From positions 37,372,990-37,436,989 of the forward strand of contig JAZBQD010000014.1 in assembly GCA_036583965.1 (NCBI GenBank): a DNA stretch of 64,000 nt, written 5' to 3'. Below, piece by piece: positions 1-12,600 of this stretch. The notes beneath the pieces are model-generated. The model saw only the letters and a program-made list of their open reading frames with translations. It searched no databases and was not told the DNA's origin. Every line of letters starts with the position of its first letter. Position 1 is the first letter of the stretch. The DNA comes from Prunella strophiata (Eukaryota; Chordata; Aves; Passeriformes; Prunellidae). A program made the translations under genes and the position numbers.

Positions 1-1239
1 TTATCAGCCCCTGATGCTGCAAAGACACTGCGGTGTGGTGGACATAATGTAGTTGTCACCTTTATCTCTCTGAAACAGGTTGCAGTTATGTGAAAATATG
101 GATGACTAAATTACATTAAATTATTGTATCCTTTTCTAAGGACTTTGAACATGCAAAGTTAGTGTATGGGTAATTTTCAAATTATTCTAAAGATACAGAA
201 ATGTTCTTTTGAAAGATGTCTCTTATGTCATTAGAGACTGTGAAGGATGTGGAGAGAGAGGATAGACAACATCAGATGCTACAGCTCTTTTATCATCTTC
301 CAGCAAAGATATTCCATTCCACTGTGTCATTTGTCAATCTCTGCAATGGCTGCTAATTAAATTCTAACAATGTGGTATTTGACTTATCAGTTGAATGACT
401 AAAGTGACTGTTTTTTTGGATATCATGTTGTCGTATGTTTGAATGACTCTATTCTTAACTTGATTTGGGGTTGGAGGTATTTTTGGTTTTCCATGTGTGA
501 AATGGTTTGGATGCATTTCACATACAGAAAAATAACAGCTGGTGAGGAGGCAAGGAAGAGTAAGATGAAACTACCAAAATAAGGGGATAGCTTTTATCAT
601 ATGTGGAGAATTCTTGTCTTCAAACCACATCCTGTATGATTCTTCATCCATCCTTTGTCTAAAAGTTCTGTGTGCCTAAATGTGTGCTTTCCAGAAGGAA
701 AAAATATGTTTGTGTTCTGCCTTGCAATGATAGTAACTCTGCTGCAACAAAGTAGACTTAGTGTAATAATTGAATTAGAACAATCATCAGCATAGGCAAT
801 TGTCTTTAGCATCCTGGGTCTAGGTTCAATTTCATATTTCATGAACTATAAAGGGAAAGGACTTGGTCAGAAAGAATCAAGCAGGAAAACTCTGAAACCA
901 TGTACTTGCATGGCACCTTTATGACCCTGCCATAAGGAAACACTAGGCAGGTGAGAAGGCACCCAGAAACACTGGGTAAAGTTTAAACCATATTTAGACT
1001 CAGAAACTTATCCAAATCTGACAGCTTCTGCAAGAGTGCTTTGATCTCTAGCAAGCTCTATGGGGGGGAAAAGGGTTTTTCTTTTTTAATAACTATACCT
1101 AAGGATGCCTTCCTGCATCTTCCATATGCTCTCCTGCTATTCCTAATGAATGATGCAAGGTTTAGGGTTGAAGGCTGTACTACAGAAGCTGCTGGGGGTG
1201 CTGCTACTGAGGTCAGTATCTGCAAACTCACATAATTTG

Positions 1240-1370
1240 CATGTTGCCTGCCCTGTTCTGTCACTGGGCAGCACTGAGAGGAGCCTGGAGCTGTCTTTCT
1301 TCTCTGCCCCCTCCCATCAGATATTTATGCACCTGTACCTTCTCTTCAGTCTAAGCAATCCCACATGAAG
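1240..1370 (-). mobile_element. CR1 LINE fragment, old
   Basis: Read on the + strand it contains tgttgcctgccctgttctg, then cactgggcagcactgagagg, then ccctcccatcagatatttat and ccttctcttcagtctaa. This word order is that of the antisense CR1 consensus just 5' of its 3' region. The copy is diverged and truncated at both ends. Confidence 0.6.
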
Positions 1371-4300
1371 TTCCAGCCACTGCTTTGGAGCCATTGTTTT
1401 CCTGGTGGTGATGTTTACTTTGGTGCTTGTGTGAGCAGCAGTGGGTCCCTGATCACAGGTCTCTGTCTGTTTGAAGTGCATTGGGAACACCAGTCCCTTT
1501 CACTCACCCTCACAGACTTCTCAGTTCAGCAGAAGCCCTGAGCTTTTGCCTGAATCAAACCTCTTCCAGTGCCAAAGGCACCTGCACTTCTTCCCCAGGT
1601 CTGGCTTATTTCAGGCTCAACAGAAACCTGGAGCAATTGCTGATTTACAGTGTCCAGCCTTTATAGGGTGTTAGGGCAAGAGCTAACCTGAGAAACCCAG
1701 TTTTCTTTCATCTTGATGACATAGAAGGCAGTATAATCCTGTAGGCATAGACCTGGTTCCCAGGCTTCCCATGTTATATCACCACAGGATTAAAAGTAGA
1801 GCTTTTCCTGGCATAGATATTCACTTCAGGGTGAGTATTCAGGGTTATGCACAATAGCTGCAGGTGGGTGAAATAGGATCCAAAGTAAAACTGAGATGCT
1901 GAAACCCTGAGTAGCCACTGAACACTTAACCCTCTTCAGTGTACATCTATGTAGAGTAGCAAAAGGTACATGGTACTCCAGGACTGAACTCGCTTCTGAG
2001 CACATTCTGCATCTCTACATTGTTCTGTAGGAAAACATGTTCTGAGACTTCTGCAGAGCAGAACAATTTTTATGAAATCATTGTATCCTGGGTCCACTGA
2101 TACTAGGCAGAAGTAGGAATAATCATGTAATGTGAGAAACTATTAAGCTTATCTAGCAGAGACACAGCATAAAAAATGTTTTAGTTACATTATTTTTATA
2201 TTTTGAAATCATTTATCCTTGGCAGTGTAATTTAGAAAATAGGGTTTAATGGCTGTTGGTAATTGCCTGTATGTTCTGGGATCAGTATGTGTAGTGTTCA
2301 AAATTGATGTTACTAATTAAATAACAGAAACAGGAACCAAGAGTTAATTGCAGTCTGTGCAGGTTGCCCCTCAGGTGTTTTGTGTCACCGGGTAAGTCTC
2401 AGCTCATTAGTAGAAACAAAGTCAATAAGTGTTTACAGAACTGGAAGCAGCTGGAGAATTACAAAATCATTACATCCCATAGAAGCTGTGTGCTGTGAAT
2501 GTGTGCAGTCATGGTCATGGTCCTGCTCCTGATCACCACCATGAGCAAGACATTAATTAATTGAAAAGTGGTAGAAAATGACAGCATGCATGTGATTTTT
2601 TTTCTGTTGATTACCAAGTTAAAAGATACAATAACTGAATCTTACCACCTCCCTGATGTGGCTGTACATCATTCAGTCAGTTCAGAGGTTAAATAGGGAT
2701 TGTATTCACATAACCCATCCATGCTTTCCTGGAAAGTATCTGTTCGTTTGTTTATTGGATATGAACCCTGACTCACTTTATGAATCACTCCTTTAAAAAT
2801 ACATTTCTTTGAAGGTTAACTACATATGTTGTCCCAAAATTTTTATTATCATGAGTTTAGTCATATTAAGTACATGATGTCCAGGTGAACTTCACCTGAA
2901 TTACCCCATTTGTCTGACCTACCTAATTACCCCCTGATCCCTGATTCTGAATTATCTCCAAGCTTCTGCATTATCATCACATTTCTGTATGAACTTTGTG
3001 TGACTCAATAGACCTCTAATAAGCATGTTGACTGGCACAAAATTGCTACAAACAGTTTTCTGAAAGAGATCATCTGTTCCAGCATATTTGCAGGTTTACC
3101 TGCAACATATTTGCTTTTACAACATCCAGTATGATTACTTCTGGAATGGAATATATACGTCAAATTACTATCACCCATAATTTCTTATCCCTCAAACTGA
3201 TACCTAGAATCTCCTTCTTTCTTTTCTCTAGAAGTTTGAAAATTTTGCCATCTCAACTTGTATCCCTGTTGATATTTAAACAAAAATACCTTACATATAC
3301 TTAAGTCTGCTGTCCCTAGATACCCATTGATATTTTTTCTTCCTTTAGGCATTGCCAACCGTTCATGTAGCCTTCTTTTTTTTATGTAGACTTTACAGGA
3401 CATCAGTGTGAACTTTACAGTATTTATATGGCTATCTAAAGCAATAAGAATTATCCTTCTTTGCAGCAGCATAATTTCTATTATTCTGTTTCCAGTCTTT
3501 TCACAAACTTCACAGTTTTCTGACTGAGGAAGCACTTTGGGTTTTCATGAATGAGGGAATGTCCAGATGTCAGCACTCTCTGGATTTGAAAGGAGGGCAA
3601 CAGGCTTCCTGGAGGGCCAGACTATATTTTTAGCTCACAAAGTATTTCTCTGTTTCTCTTAAAGGTTTTTTTTTTCCTTTCATTCGTGGCCATACTCAGC
3701 AGAACCTCTTACAAGGTGGAGCTGTCATGGGCAGACTGCCTTTTCCAGATCTGCAGAATGTGTAAGACAAGAGCCCTAGGCTGGGGTAGCACTGCCACTG
3801 CCATGGTCACTGTTGTCAGAATTCCAAGCAGCCTGCAAATGGGTTTGCACTGCAGATAGATGTGCAGCCCCAGCTTAAGGTCATATTCATCATAAGGCTC
3901 TTTAGGAAACAATGATTTGCAAACTTTCTATGCAAGCAAACTCATGTCAAAAAAAACCCAAATTAAAGGCACTACAGAATACAAATATCACTATGGGTGA
4001 GAAAGGATGCCTTTCATCATGTTTACCTAATGGAATTTGAATATTTGAGTGTAAAATTCCCTGTGGGGATGGAAACTGATTGATAGCTTTAAGTCTGTAT
4101 TCCCAATTCTCTTTCTGCTTTTCCAAGTTTCTAAGGTAGTCTGTTATTTCTTATTAGTAACAACTCTCATCACATACATTTATTCCATCTTTGGACCAAG
4201 AATGGCACTGCAGCTTATCTTTACTACCACATCTAGTACTTCAGTCTAAAGTAAACAGCTACATCCCCTACTAACAATTAAAGCTCTGCATGTGTTCAAT

Positions 4301-5117
4301 TGTACTTGAAGTTTGAATACACAGGTGTGCATAAATATCTTAGGGATATGACCTTAAAAGTCTCATATATCCAAAGATTCATCTTCCTTAAGGACATAAA
4401 CTGTCAAGTAGCAGCTTCTTTTTTGCATGAAAGATTTGTGAAAAACATCTTTAGATAACAAAATTGTTGGTTTTCCCATGTAGCTGTCAATTTAACTTTC
4501 TTTTACTAAACCATCTTAAAGATATTAAAATTAAAGGGTTTGAGTCACTGAATGAAGATTTGGAATTTTTACTTACATGAATGGCAGAATGGCTGTTCAA
4601 GTTAAAAGTTAAATGTATTTGGACTCCAACAAAATGGAAAGATATTATTATTTATTCATTGAATTTTGAAAAATATTTTTGAAAATTTTTTTTAATTTTT
4701 TTATTTGTGAGCTGCTCTATGGTCTATATAATCTCTATATGAATTGCTAGTGCAGAAGACAGAAAAGAAACAGAATACAGAATTTAAATGAAATTTAAAA
4801 ACTTCACTAGGTGCAAGTTAAAAGCTTAGAATCTCTAATTACAGTCTAATTTTAAAAGACTCATGAATCATAAATATGTTTTCGTATTATATTCAGTAAA
4901 AAAGACACCATTCAACTGACATGATGAGGTTCCCATCTCATTCAGGTTATGCAAATAATCTAAATGCTTGTCTTGTGTTTTGTATACTTGCTATATAATA
5001 TATTATTATGTCAACTAACTGTAAAAGTAGTTCTTAATAAAACAGAAGAATCTTTATACAATACATGCTGCAGACAGAAAAGAACACACATGGCTAAGTA
5101 CAAAATAACAGCTTTGG

Positions 5118-5468
5118 AGTCCCCAACAGAGGAAGGACACCAGCCTGCTGGGGTGAGTCTAGCAGAGAGCCACCAAATTGATCAGAGGGGTGGAGCACCT
5201 CTCCTATGAGGGAAAGGCTGAGAAAATTGGAATTGTTCAGCCTGAAAAAAAATCAGGTTTTGGGGTGACCTTCCAGTACCTGAAGGGAGCCCACAAAAAG
5301 GATGGAACGAAACTTTTTTACAAGGCCATGTAGTAAAAGGATAAGGAGGAATGGCTTCAAGCTGAAAGAGAATACCTTTAAATTAGATATCAAAATAAAA
5401 ACTCTGTGAAGCACAGGAACAGGTTGCTCAGAGAAATTGTGGATACCCCCTCCTTGGAAATGTTCATG
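5118..5468 (+). mobile_element. CR1 LINE fragment, sense
   Basis: It contains, in CR1 order, ggagcacctctcctatgagg, gttcagcctg, ttccagtacctgaagggagc, aaggaggaatggcttcaagc and ggaacaggttgctcagagaa. The usual CR1 3' tail (about 120 more bases ending in tctatgat) is missing, so the 3' end was lost after insertion. There are many substitutions and a short A-rich expansion near 5250. Confidence 0.85.
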
Positions 5469-7793
5469 TTGCTGGTTATGTCAGTGTAGCAGCTGTCCAA
5501 AATACCTCTGAAGAAATGCATTCCAAGGAATTCAGCAGGAGTTTCATCAGTCCTCGTGGGGCTAAGTGAGCTCTTGCTGAACACAGGTCCTACACTTTCC
5601 CCTTCACACATTTATTCAGGCAATTTCTGGAAGTTTTTTTGGGAATTTTGTATTTTATGGGGAAAGGATTGTAGAAATGAGGAGCTGGAATAGCAATTTA
5701 GTTAATCTTTTGTTTCTTTGTTCATCCCAATGAATGAACAAGGTGGAGTTATGGAGTTAATTCCTTTGATGGTTCATTATTTTGGTTCAACATTGTTTTG
5801 GGTAGTGAAATGAACATTCCTCCACTACTACAGACACAATATAATGATGAGGCTGGTAAGGCAGGTTTGTTGGTTTTAGTTCTAACTCGAAGAAAAGGCG
5901 AAAGAGGGATTAGTTGGCATGCTGAGGATGAGCCCTGCCAACCCTAATGATGCTGGCAATCAGGTACTCCATGTGCAGTAACATACCACATTTTTCATTG
6001 AGGTAACAGGACACCCTGCTGCTTTGTAGTGTAATGATGGTTTCTGGATATAGGGCAATTTGCTGTATGCAAAGCCATGATAGCAAAATTATGGTAGAGA
6101 TGGGGCTGAGCCCATTGCTGTGTGTACAGCTTTGGTACTCTGTCTTGCCATTTGGTTGGGTGGTGAAGTGGAACTGCACCCTCATATTGAGTTGTATGAT
6201 AAGGGCTCTGCAGTGCAGGGCTGACAAGAGAGGGGATGAATGGATATAATATATACATTTAGACTGCTGCACAACACTGTGATATCTCTGTCTTTTGGAG
6301 GAGTAAAAGATGGGACACGTAAACTCTCCAAAATACATGATTTGCCAGCATGGTGTGAGGAGAAGATAAAACACAGAAGGGAAGTGGGAAGTGAGGATAG
6401 TGCAGGAAATAAAGCTCCCTAAAGCTTTCCAGTAAATTCACATCTTTGAAAATACAGTGCATGTTTAATCCAACATGGATTGGATCCATTGAGTTTGCTC
6501 CTGTGCACTGAGCAGAGGCTCTGCAGACCTGGCACATCCTGTGTTCTGCTGTGTGCAGCCAGGGTCTCTCTGGAAGTCATGAGTTTCAGTGGGATAATGT
6601 CAGTGGATTTTCTTCCCAGAAACCTTTGCTGATTAGGACCATTTGCAAAATGGATTTCTGTCTTATCATAGCAAACAGGAAAAAGATCTTAAAGGACAGA
6701 TCATTAAGATATTTTTTCAAAACAAGCTAAAGGTCAGTTAGACATTATGTATAAAACATAGACAACAATAACCATAGTCTCCAATGAAATTCCTGTCTTT
6801 GCATGATACTGTGAAAAAAAGTGTAACACAAATATACAAATTTAAGTAATGCTCTTCCACTTTTCCTGAGGCTTTGTAGCTTTTAGTTTCATTTTGTTTT
6901 TCCAGTTGACTTCTGGACTTTTTGAAGTAACACAACTCTGCTGGTAGGTTAGGCCATAAATTTTATCTGTATACCAACAGAGAGATAGAAGCCATACAGC
7001 CTTTTATTAACAACCATAAATGCTATTGTTGTCTCTTTCCTTGGATGTAAGGTAGATGTCCTGTTTGTTGGGTTTTTTAATGAAGTATAGAAGTCCTCTT
7101 GCCATCATTTGCAGGACTTTTGTTTTGAGATGACAGGTAGAAAACAGAGGTTGCTCTGGATCAGAGCCATACACTCAGTATCTGAGAAGCTGAGTGTTTC
7201 TTCACAGGCATCTCTTCCTGCCCACATGGAACAGCAGCCACAGAACCACTGGGAATCTCCTGGGTTTTCAGAGAGCAGGAAAGAGGCAGGAAGTGTACAT
7301 AAAGGTACACTTGTGGCATTCTGACAGGGGAGCAGAACCTCTCAAACACAAATGGCATTGGTTGTGGTCACTTGGGGGAATCTGGGAGATTGCTTTTTGT
7401 ATGCTAAAGAATATTAGAAAGAATGAAAAAGGAAAAGAAAAGAAAAAGGGAAAAGAGGCCTCCAAATCTGTAATTGCTATTTCTCACTGAAAGAATTACG
7501 AATTAGTTTGCTTTTGTGTACGTGTGAGAATGAGAGGACTATATGCAAATACTTTTCAATATTCTCTTTTAAGGGTGATAAATTCTAGGAATAAAAGGGA
7601 AAAAAATGCATTTTTCTCATTCTAAATATCTGAGTTTGGCTTTGACAGATGCTGCCTGTTTAAAAAAACAAAACAACAACACAGAATGGTCTTCTGATCT
7701 GAATATAAAGAAGAGAGATTAAAGATCCATTAATTAGGTTCTGTCTCCCTGTTATTTTAGAGATGTAACATCCAGTAGTACAGGGCAGCACAG

Positions 7794-7832
7794 CTTCTTC
7801 ATATTTGACCTCACTTCTTCATTTTGACCTCA
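7794..7832. repeat. Tandem pair, 20/19 bp
   Basis: Two adjacent copies of cttcttcatatttgacctca, the second lacking one base. Confidence 0.85.
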
Positions 7833-9259
7833 CAAGTGTAGTCCCCTCTAAAGACAAGTCCCCCAAATTAGCCTGAAAGCCACTTTAGAAAACTTTTTCT
7901 CTAATAGTTGAGTCAGAAATGTCGTCCTGTATTAGGACATTTGGGTCACAGTGAATGGATAGTATTATCAAAGCCAGAAACCTGCTAGTCAAAAATAAAA
8001 TATTGTTAATAACATCAATAGGAATTGTTGAGGTAAAACTCTCCTTAAATCTTTGAAGATTTGGTGTTAATGTTTTCCCTTCACCTGTGCCTTCCTCTCT
8101 TTAGTACTAGACAGAAGAGGAAAATCCATTCTGCTCAGCTGCTCATGGGAAAGGGAATTTTTACCTAAAAGCTTCTGAAATATATTCAGTATTAGCATCT
8201 TCAGAAGGTCAAAGTTCCTGAGTCAGTTGCCAAAAATCATGAGATTGTGTTTTCATCTTCTTTCTTGTTTCTGAACTTTTACAGTGATAGGTTTTGCTAA
8301 AACTTGGGACAAAGTGAATGTGTTCAGTCTTGTGATTCCATCAGTCATGGGTTTCCATGACAGAATAAAACCCAAAATAATTCAGGTTTTATCCAAGAAA
8401 AAAAATTGCAGGCCCCCAAGGGTTTTGCTTCATTTTCCTTAACTTTAAAGTGCAAAATGATAAAAGGAACATAAGTCCAGAATTACAAGGTTGTCTTGTA
8501 TTGTCTTTCCTTGGTTCATGTTGGTTTGTAGTGTTAAAGTAGGAAGGGGAAAATCAAGTAATACAAGCTTTATTTCAATAATTTGTGATTATGATGATAA
8601 TAATGTCTATAAACAGACTTCTTTGGGCTAAAAGGCTGAAAGCTGATAAGGATCCAAAATATACCAATGAATGGCATCATGCTAAACAGCCCTTGTTATT
8701 GGACATTTGTTTCCTGAAAGTGGGATTCTGATCTCTCAAGAGTTGAAGGCTAAGAATCTCTTCTTACTTTCAAAATCTTGGCTGTGCTGGACCATTAATC
8801 CAGCCTGCCCTAGGACATGAGCCTTATTCAGGTATCTCATAAGAACAGCCATTTGTATAAATACCTCAATTCCAGCTGTATTTTAAGACTCTTTTTTTCT
8901 TTTTGTTTCTCCAAATATATTTAAAATTTTCTTCTTCCTGTGCCAAAGAACTGCAGAAAGCTATGATTATGAGAAAAAAGGGAAATGATTTGCCTCTTTT
9001 TATAACATTCCCATTATGTCTGAGTTCAGGTAGATTTTGTTCATCTGAAACTAGCAATAAAAATTGTCTCTGAAAATAAATGCATGAGAAAGCTAGGATG
9101 TCAGCAATACTGAAGTCTTACTTTGATTTTCAAAGCAGAAAGAAAGGTTATGAACAACAGTAAGTCAGTGGGAGTCTTTTGGCCACATCAGTTCCTGAAA
9201 GATGTGAAAGGTGCTGTTTATCTTATTTTTCTTTTTTTGTCCTTCATTAGTTTGTAAGC

Positions 9260-9276
9260 TTATATATATATATATG
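9260..9276. repeat. TA microsatellite
   Basis: A run of about eight TA units interrupted at its 3' end by tg. Confidence 0.8.
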
Positions 9277-9464
9277 TATTTATATGCATGCCTGCTACAA
9301 ATGAAATTTAAAATTCTGAAGATAAAAAGAAAAGGATGGTTTTGGAGTGAGGTTTTATGTCTGCCATCTTTTTCTAGAAGGACATTTTGATTGACTTTTG
9401 TATTGAGGACCATTATACGAAGTTGTAATGGGAATTCAAACTAACTAAAAATAATTTAGAAAAA

Positions 9465-9685
9465 AATAGGTGAAATGATGGTTTTACAAAAAAGAGCAAG
9501 AAAAACCAATACTGGCTTTCTGGCATTTAGAACTTTACACTGTCTCTACCCAGAGATTTAATAATTGGACAGAATTAATAGCTGAAATGAGGGTTTTACA
9601 AAAAGAGCAAGAAGAAACAATACTGGCTTTCTGGCATTTAGAACTTTACACTGGCTTTACCTAGAAGTTTAATAATTGGACAGAA
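9465..9685. repeat. Tandem duplication, two units of about 112 bp
   Basis: Unit 1 is 9465-9576 and unit 2 is 9577-9685, directly adjacent. Comparing by eye I count about ten differences, including one deleted A, over 110 aligned bases, or roughly 91% identity. The shared core is ctggctttctggcatttaga. The unit is not a transposon I recognise. Confidence 0.9.
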
Positions 9686-12600
9686 AAAACCAAACATATT
9701 CTAAAGTGCTGTGCTGAACAGGCTCAAAAGGATCTGTTTGCTCTGAGGATTACAGCTGGCTTTGGGATGATGAAATAGGATGTGACTGGTACAATCATGC
9801 TGTGCATAAAAGTTGTACTGGACATAATAGCACTATGAATTTCTTTTGCAATGCAGGGAATAAATTTTTTGCCAATATTGAATAAGGACAGATAGGACAA
9901 TTTTATGGAGCTCATTATACATGCCTCTCAAAGAACAAAAAGGCTGAAATAGTGTTCAGCTGAGCTCTCCCAGCTCTCTTTGTATTTCCAAATCTCTGCA
10001 TTGTCTTGTGCTTTTCCATCATCTTGTCCTTTGCAACTGTCTGCCATAAGGGAGAAGGGCAGGGAGAGGTAGATGGATGCAGGAAAAAGCCTAGAAAAAT
10101 ATCAGAGCTTTGAAATGAACTTCAGTTGTTATTTTAAGAAAACTGAAATACTTTGTGATTAAGAAAATCCCAGTCCTTGAAGGTACGCAGCTCCTAATTA
10201 AAAAAAAAAAAGACAGGAAGTGACTTTTGAGGACAACATTAAAATTATCTGTGAAAAAAAGCTGAAAAGTTGTATTCTACATATCTGACCTCCATCAAAC
10301 TAAATATTAAAAATCCTGTGAAGAATCAAATTCTCTTATTCCATTTCTAAGCATAGAACTGAAGCAGTACAACTGAGGCAGACTTGCTAAGGCCAGAGGC
10401 ATAGCAATATTTCAGTCTCACATCCATAATAGTAATCAATTGGCAGCAATTGCAAGCACTCCCAGTTTAATATTTTTTTAAATGGTTGTCCAATTTTTAA
10501 AAATAGCCATGAAGAGCAAGAGAACTACTGCAGCCTCCTGCTCCTCTCCTTTCCCCTTCCAAAGGGCTCCCACAGTACAGAGACCTGCTGCTATTGGTAT
10601 AATTTAGTGATGAGACTGCATCAAACTGGTGTCCTATGGACAGTAGATGACTTTTCCTTCTCCTCTCCTACAGCCCCTCAATAATGACAAGCATGCATCC
10701 TATGGGCATTTAGGATATGGGATTCTGCATGCTCTTACTCAGGACAGGTCCTATTAACTTAACTGGACTCTGAATAAAGTTACTCCCCTACTGAGTTGTA
10801 GGGGCCATGGAATGGTAGTTTCTCAAAATCTGCAGTGCATTTGGTGTTTGGAACCTGTACCTATACTTTCTGACTTCCAAATATGTGTTAATGGTTGATG
10901 CATTAATGACACCACAGCAAAGAGGTAAAGGGAACTGAGTGCAATGAGCATTGTGAGTACAGTGTAACACATGGTTTCAGACTTGCCCCACTACCTCACA
11001 TTGTGATACAGGAATGACCCACACAACTCAGAAGCCAGGAGAATGAAATAATATACCTTTTGAGATTTCCTTTGGAATAAAGAAGACTGTTCTGGGTCTT
11101 CTCATTAGATGTGATCAGTCAATGCCACATTGCCTTGTGGCACCATACTGGAAGAGCTGGCTCTTTTCTTAGAGACTGCAAGCCCAGAAGTTAATGCAAA
11201 ACATAGGAGTGATAGAAATCAAAGTGCACCTCTTGAGACAGGCATTAACAAACCTTATCCTTAGAAGGACTGAATTTCATTCTTGTACACTTCAATCATC
11301 AATGAAGGTCATAAAGTCTTCCTGTAGCTGACTGACTCACTGCCCAAGTGCAAGTAAGCTCAGTGAGGGAATTGAGGGAATTGTGGCCCAGAGCCAGACC
11401 TCACAGATGGAATGTTTCTCACTCTTATGTTGATGCTTCCTACAGAATTGATCAAATCAGTCCCAAATCAGCTGATCTCAGTTTGAGAAATTAGTTCTTC
11501 TCCCTGGAAAAAGAAATGTAAATCTGTCACACAGCTGAGGCAAACCAGTTTAGTCATATCACTGTACCCACCTCCAGGAAAGTTTTGCCAGTCTGAGCAG
11601 TGGATGCCAGTGGAGTGCCCTGGCATCACCTCAACAGCTGGTATGGTGTCTTCATCCTCTGTGATGCAGCAGTCTCTAGTATCATCTTCAGCTGGTACCT
11701 ACCTATGCAAACAGGACTGGAATGGAACCCAGCTTCTAGCCCAGGGTGATGGGCAGCACTCAAACCTTGCAACAGCAGACTGAGAACATTCTTCTGTTGT
11801 TGCACTAGGGTTCATCTTGGTTACTGATAGTTAGAGGTGTGGTAGCCAACTGTAGGACAAGGCTAGTAGTATGTCTTCTGTACAGTTTCCAGGGGCAGTT
11901 TGTGACTTTCAAGATCCATGTAGGCATTCAGCCCTATCCCTACCTCATATTCAGTCTTGGGCCTCTGCAACTTCCTGTGGTATAAAAGTCTGCAGGATTA
12001 ATCACAGTGTGGAAAAGACTGCTTTGATCCATACATTTTCACTTTCTCATATTTTAATTAACGTTCACTTGAAAATCACTTCGAGGGGAGACCATACAGC
12101 TATCTGGACTAATTGGATTAACTCTATATTTCTTATCAGTGTTACTTCTGCCTTTGATTTATTCCATAGAGCTCATAACATGCATAAATATTTAGATGTA
12201 TATGCTTTCATGAAAAATTTATCAAGAGCCAAAGTTGCTATTTAATACTATATGAGAAATTCATAATTCCAGGAAATAGTATGCTTACTTTAAACAAAGA
12301 TTTTTCATAACAGATGTGGGTTGGGTTTTTTCCTAGCAAAAATATTAGTGAAATTTTACATTGTCACATCTTGAAAAGCAACATACAAATACACTAAACT
12401 TCCCTGGACTTAATCAGGACTTGAAGCAATCAAAGTAACCTATTCCTATCACTTTTGTCCTAATATTTATGCAGAACCAACTTAGAGCTCTATTTTCTTA
12501 CCCTCCAAATACTATTTGGAGAAGCACTTCTATTTTTGCAGTCTACAATGTGATATTTGGGATTGTTTGGCAGATTTGCATATTCTGCAGCCTCAGTGTC

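Noticed and set aside
5910..6374. 154-codon open frame on the minus strand, the longest in the window
   Set aside because: It has no recognisable domain, biased composition (Tyr, His, Ile, Leu), overlapping open frames in other phases and an intronic position. It looks like a chance frame.
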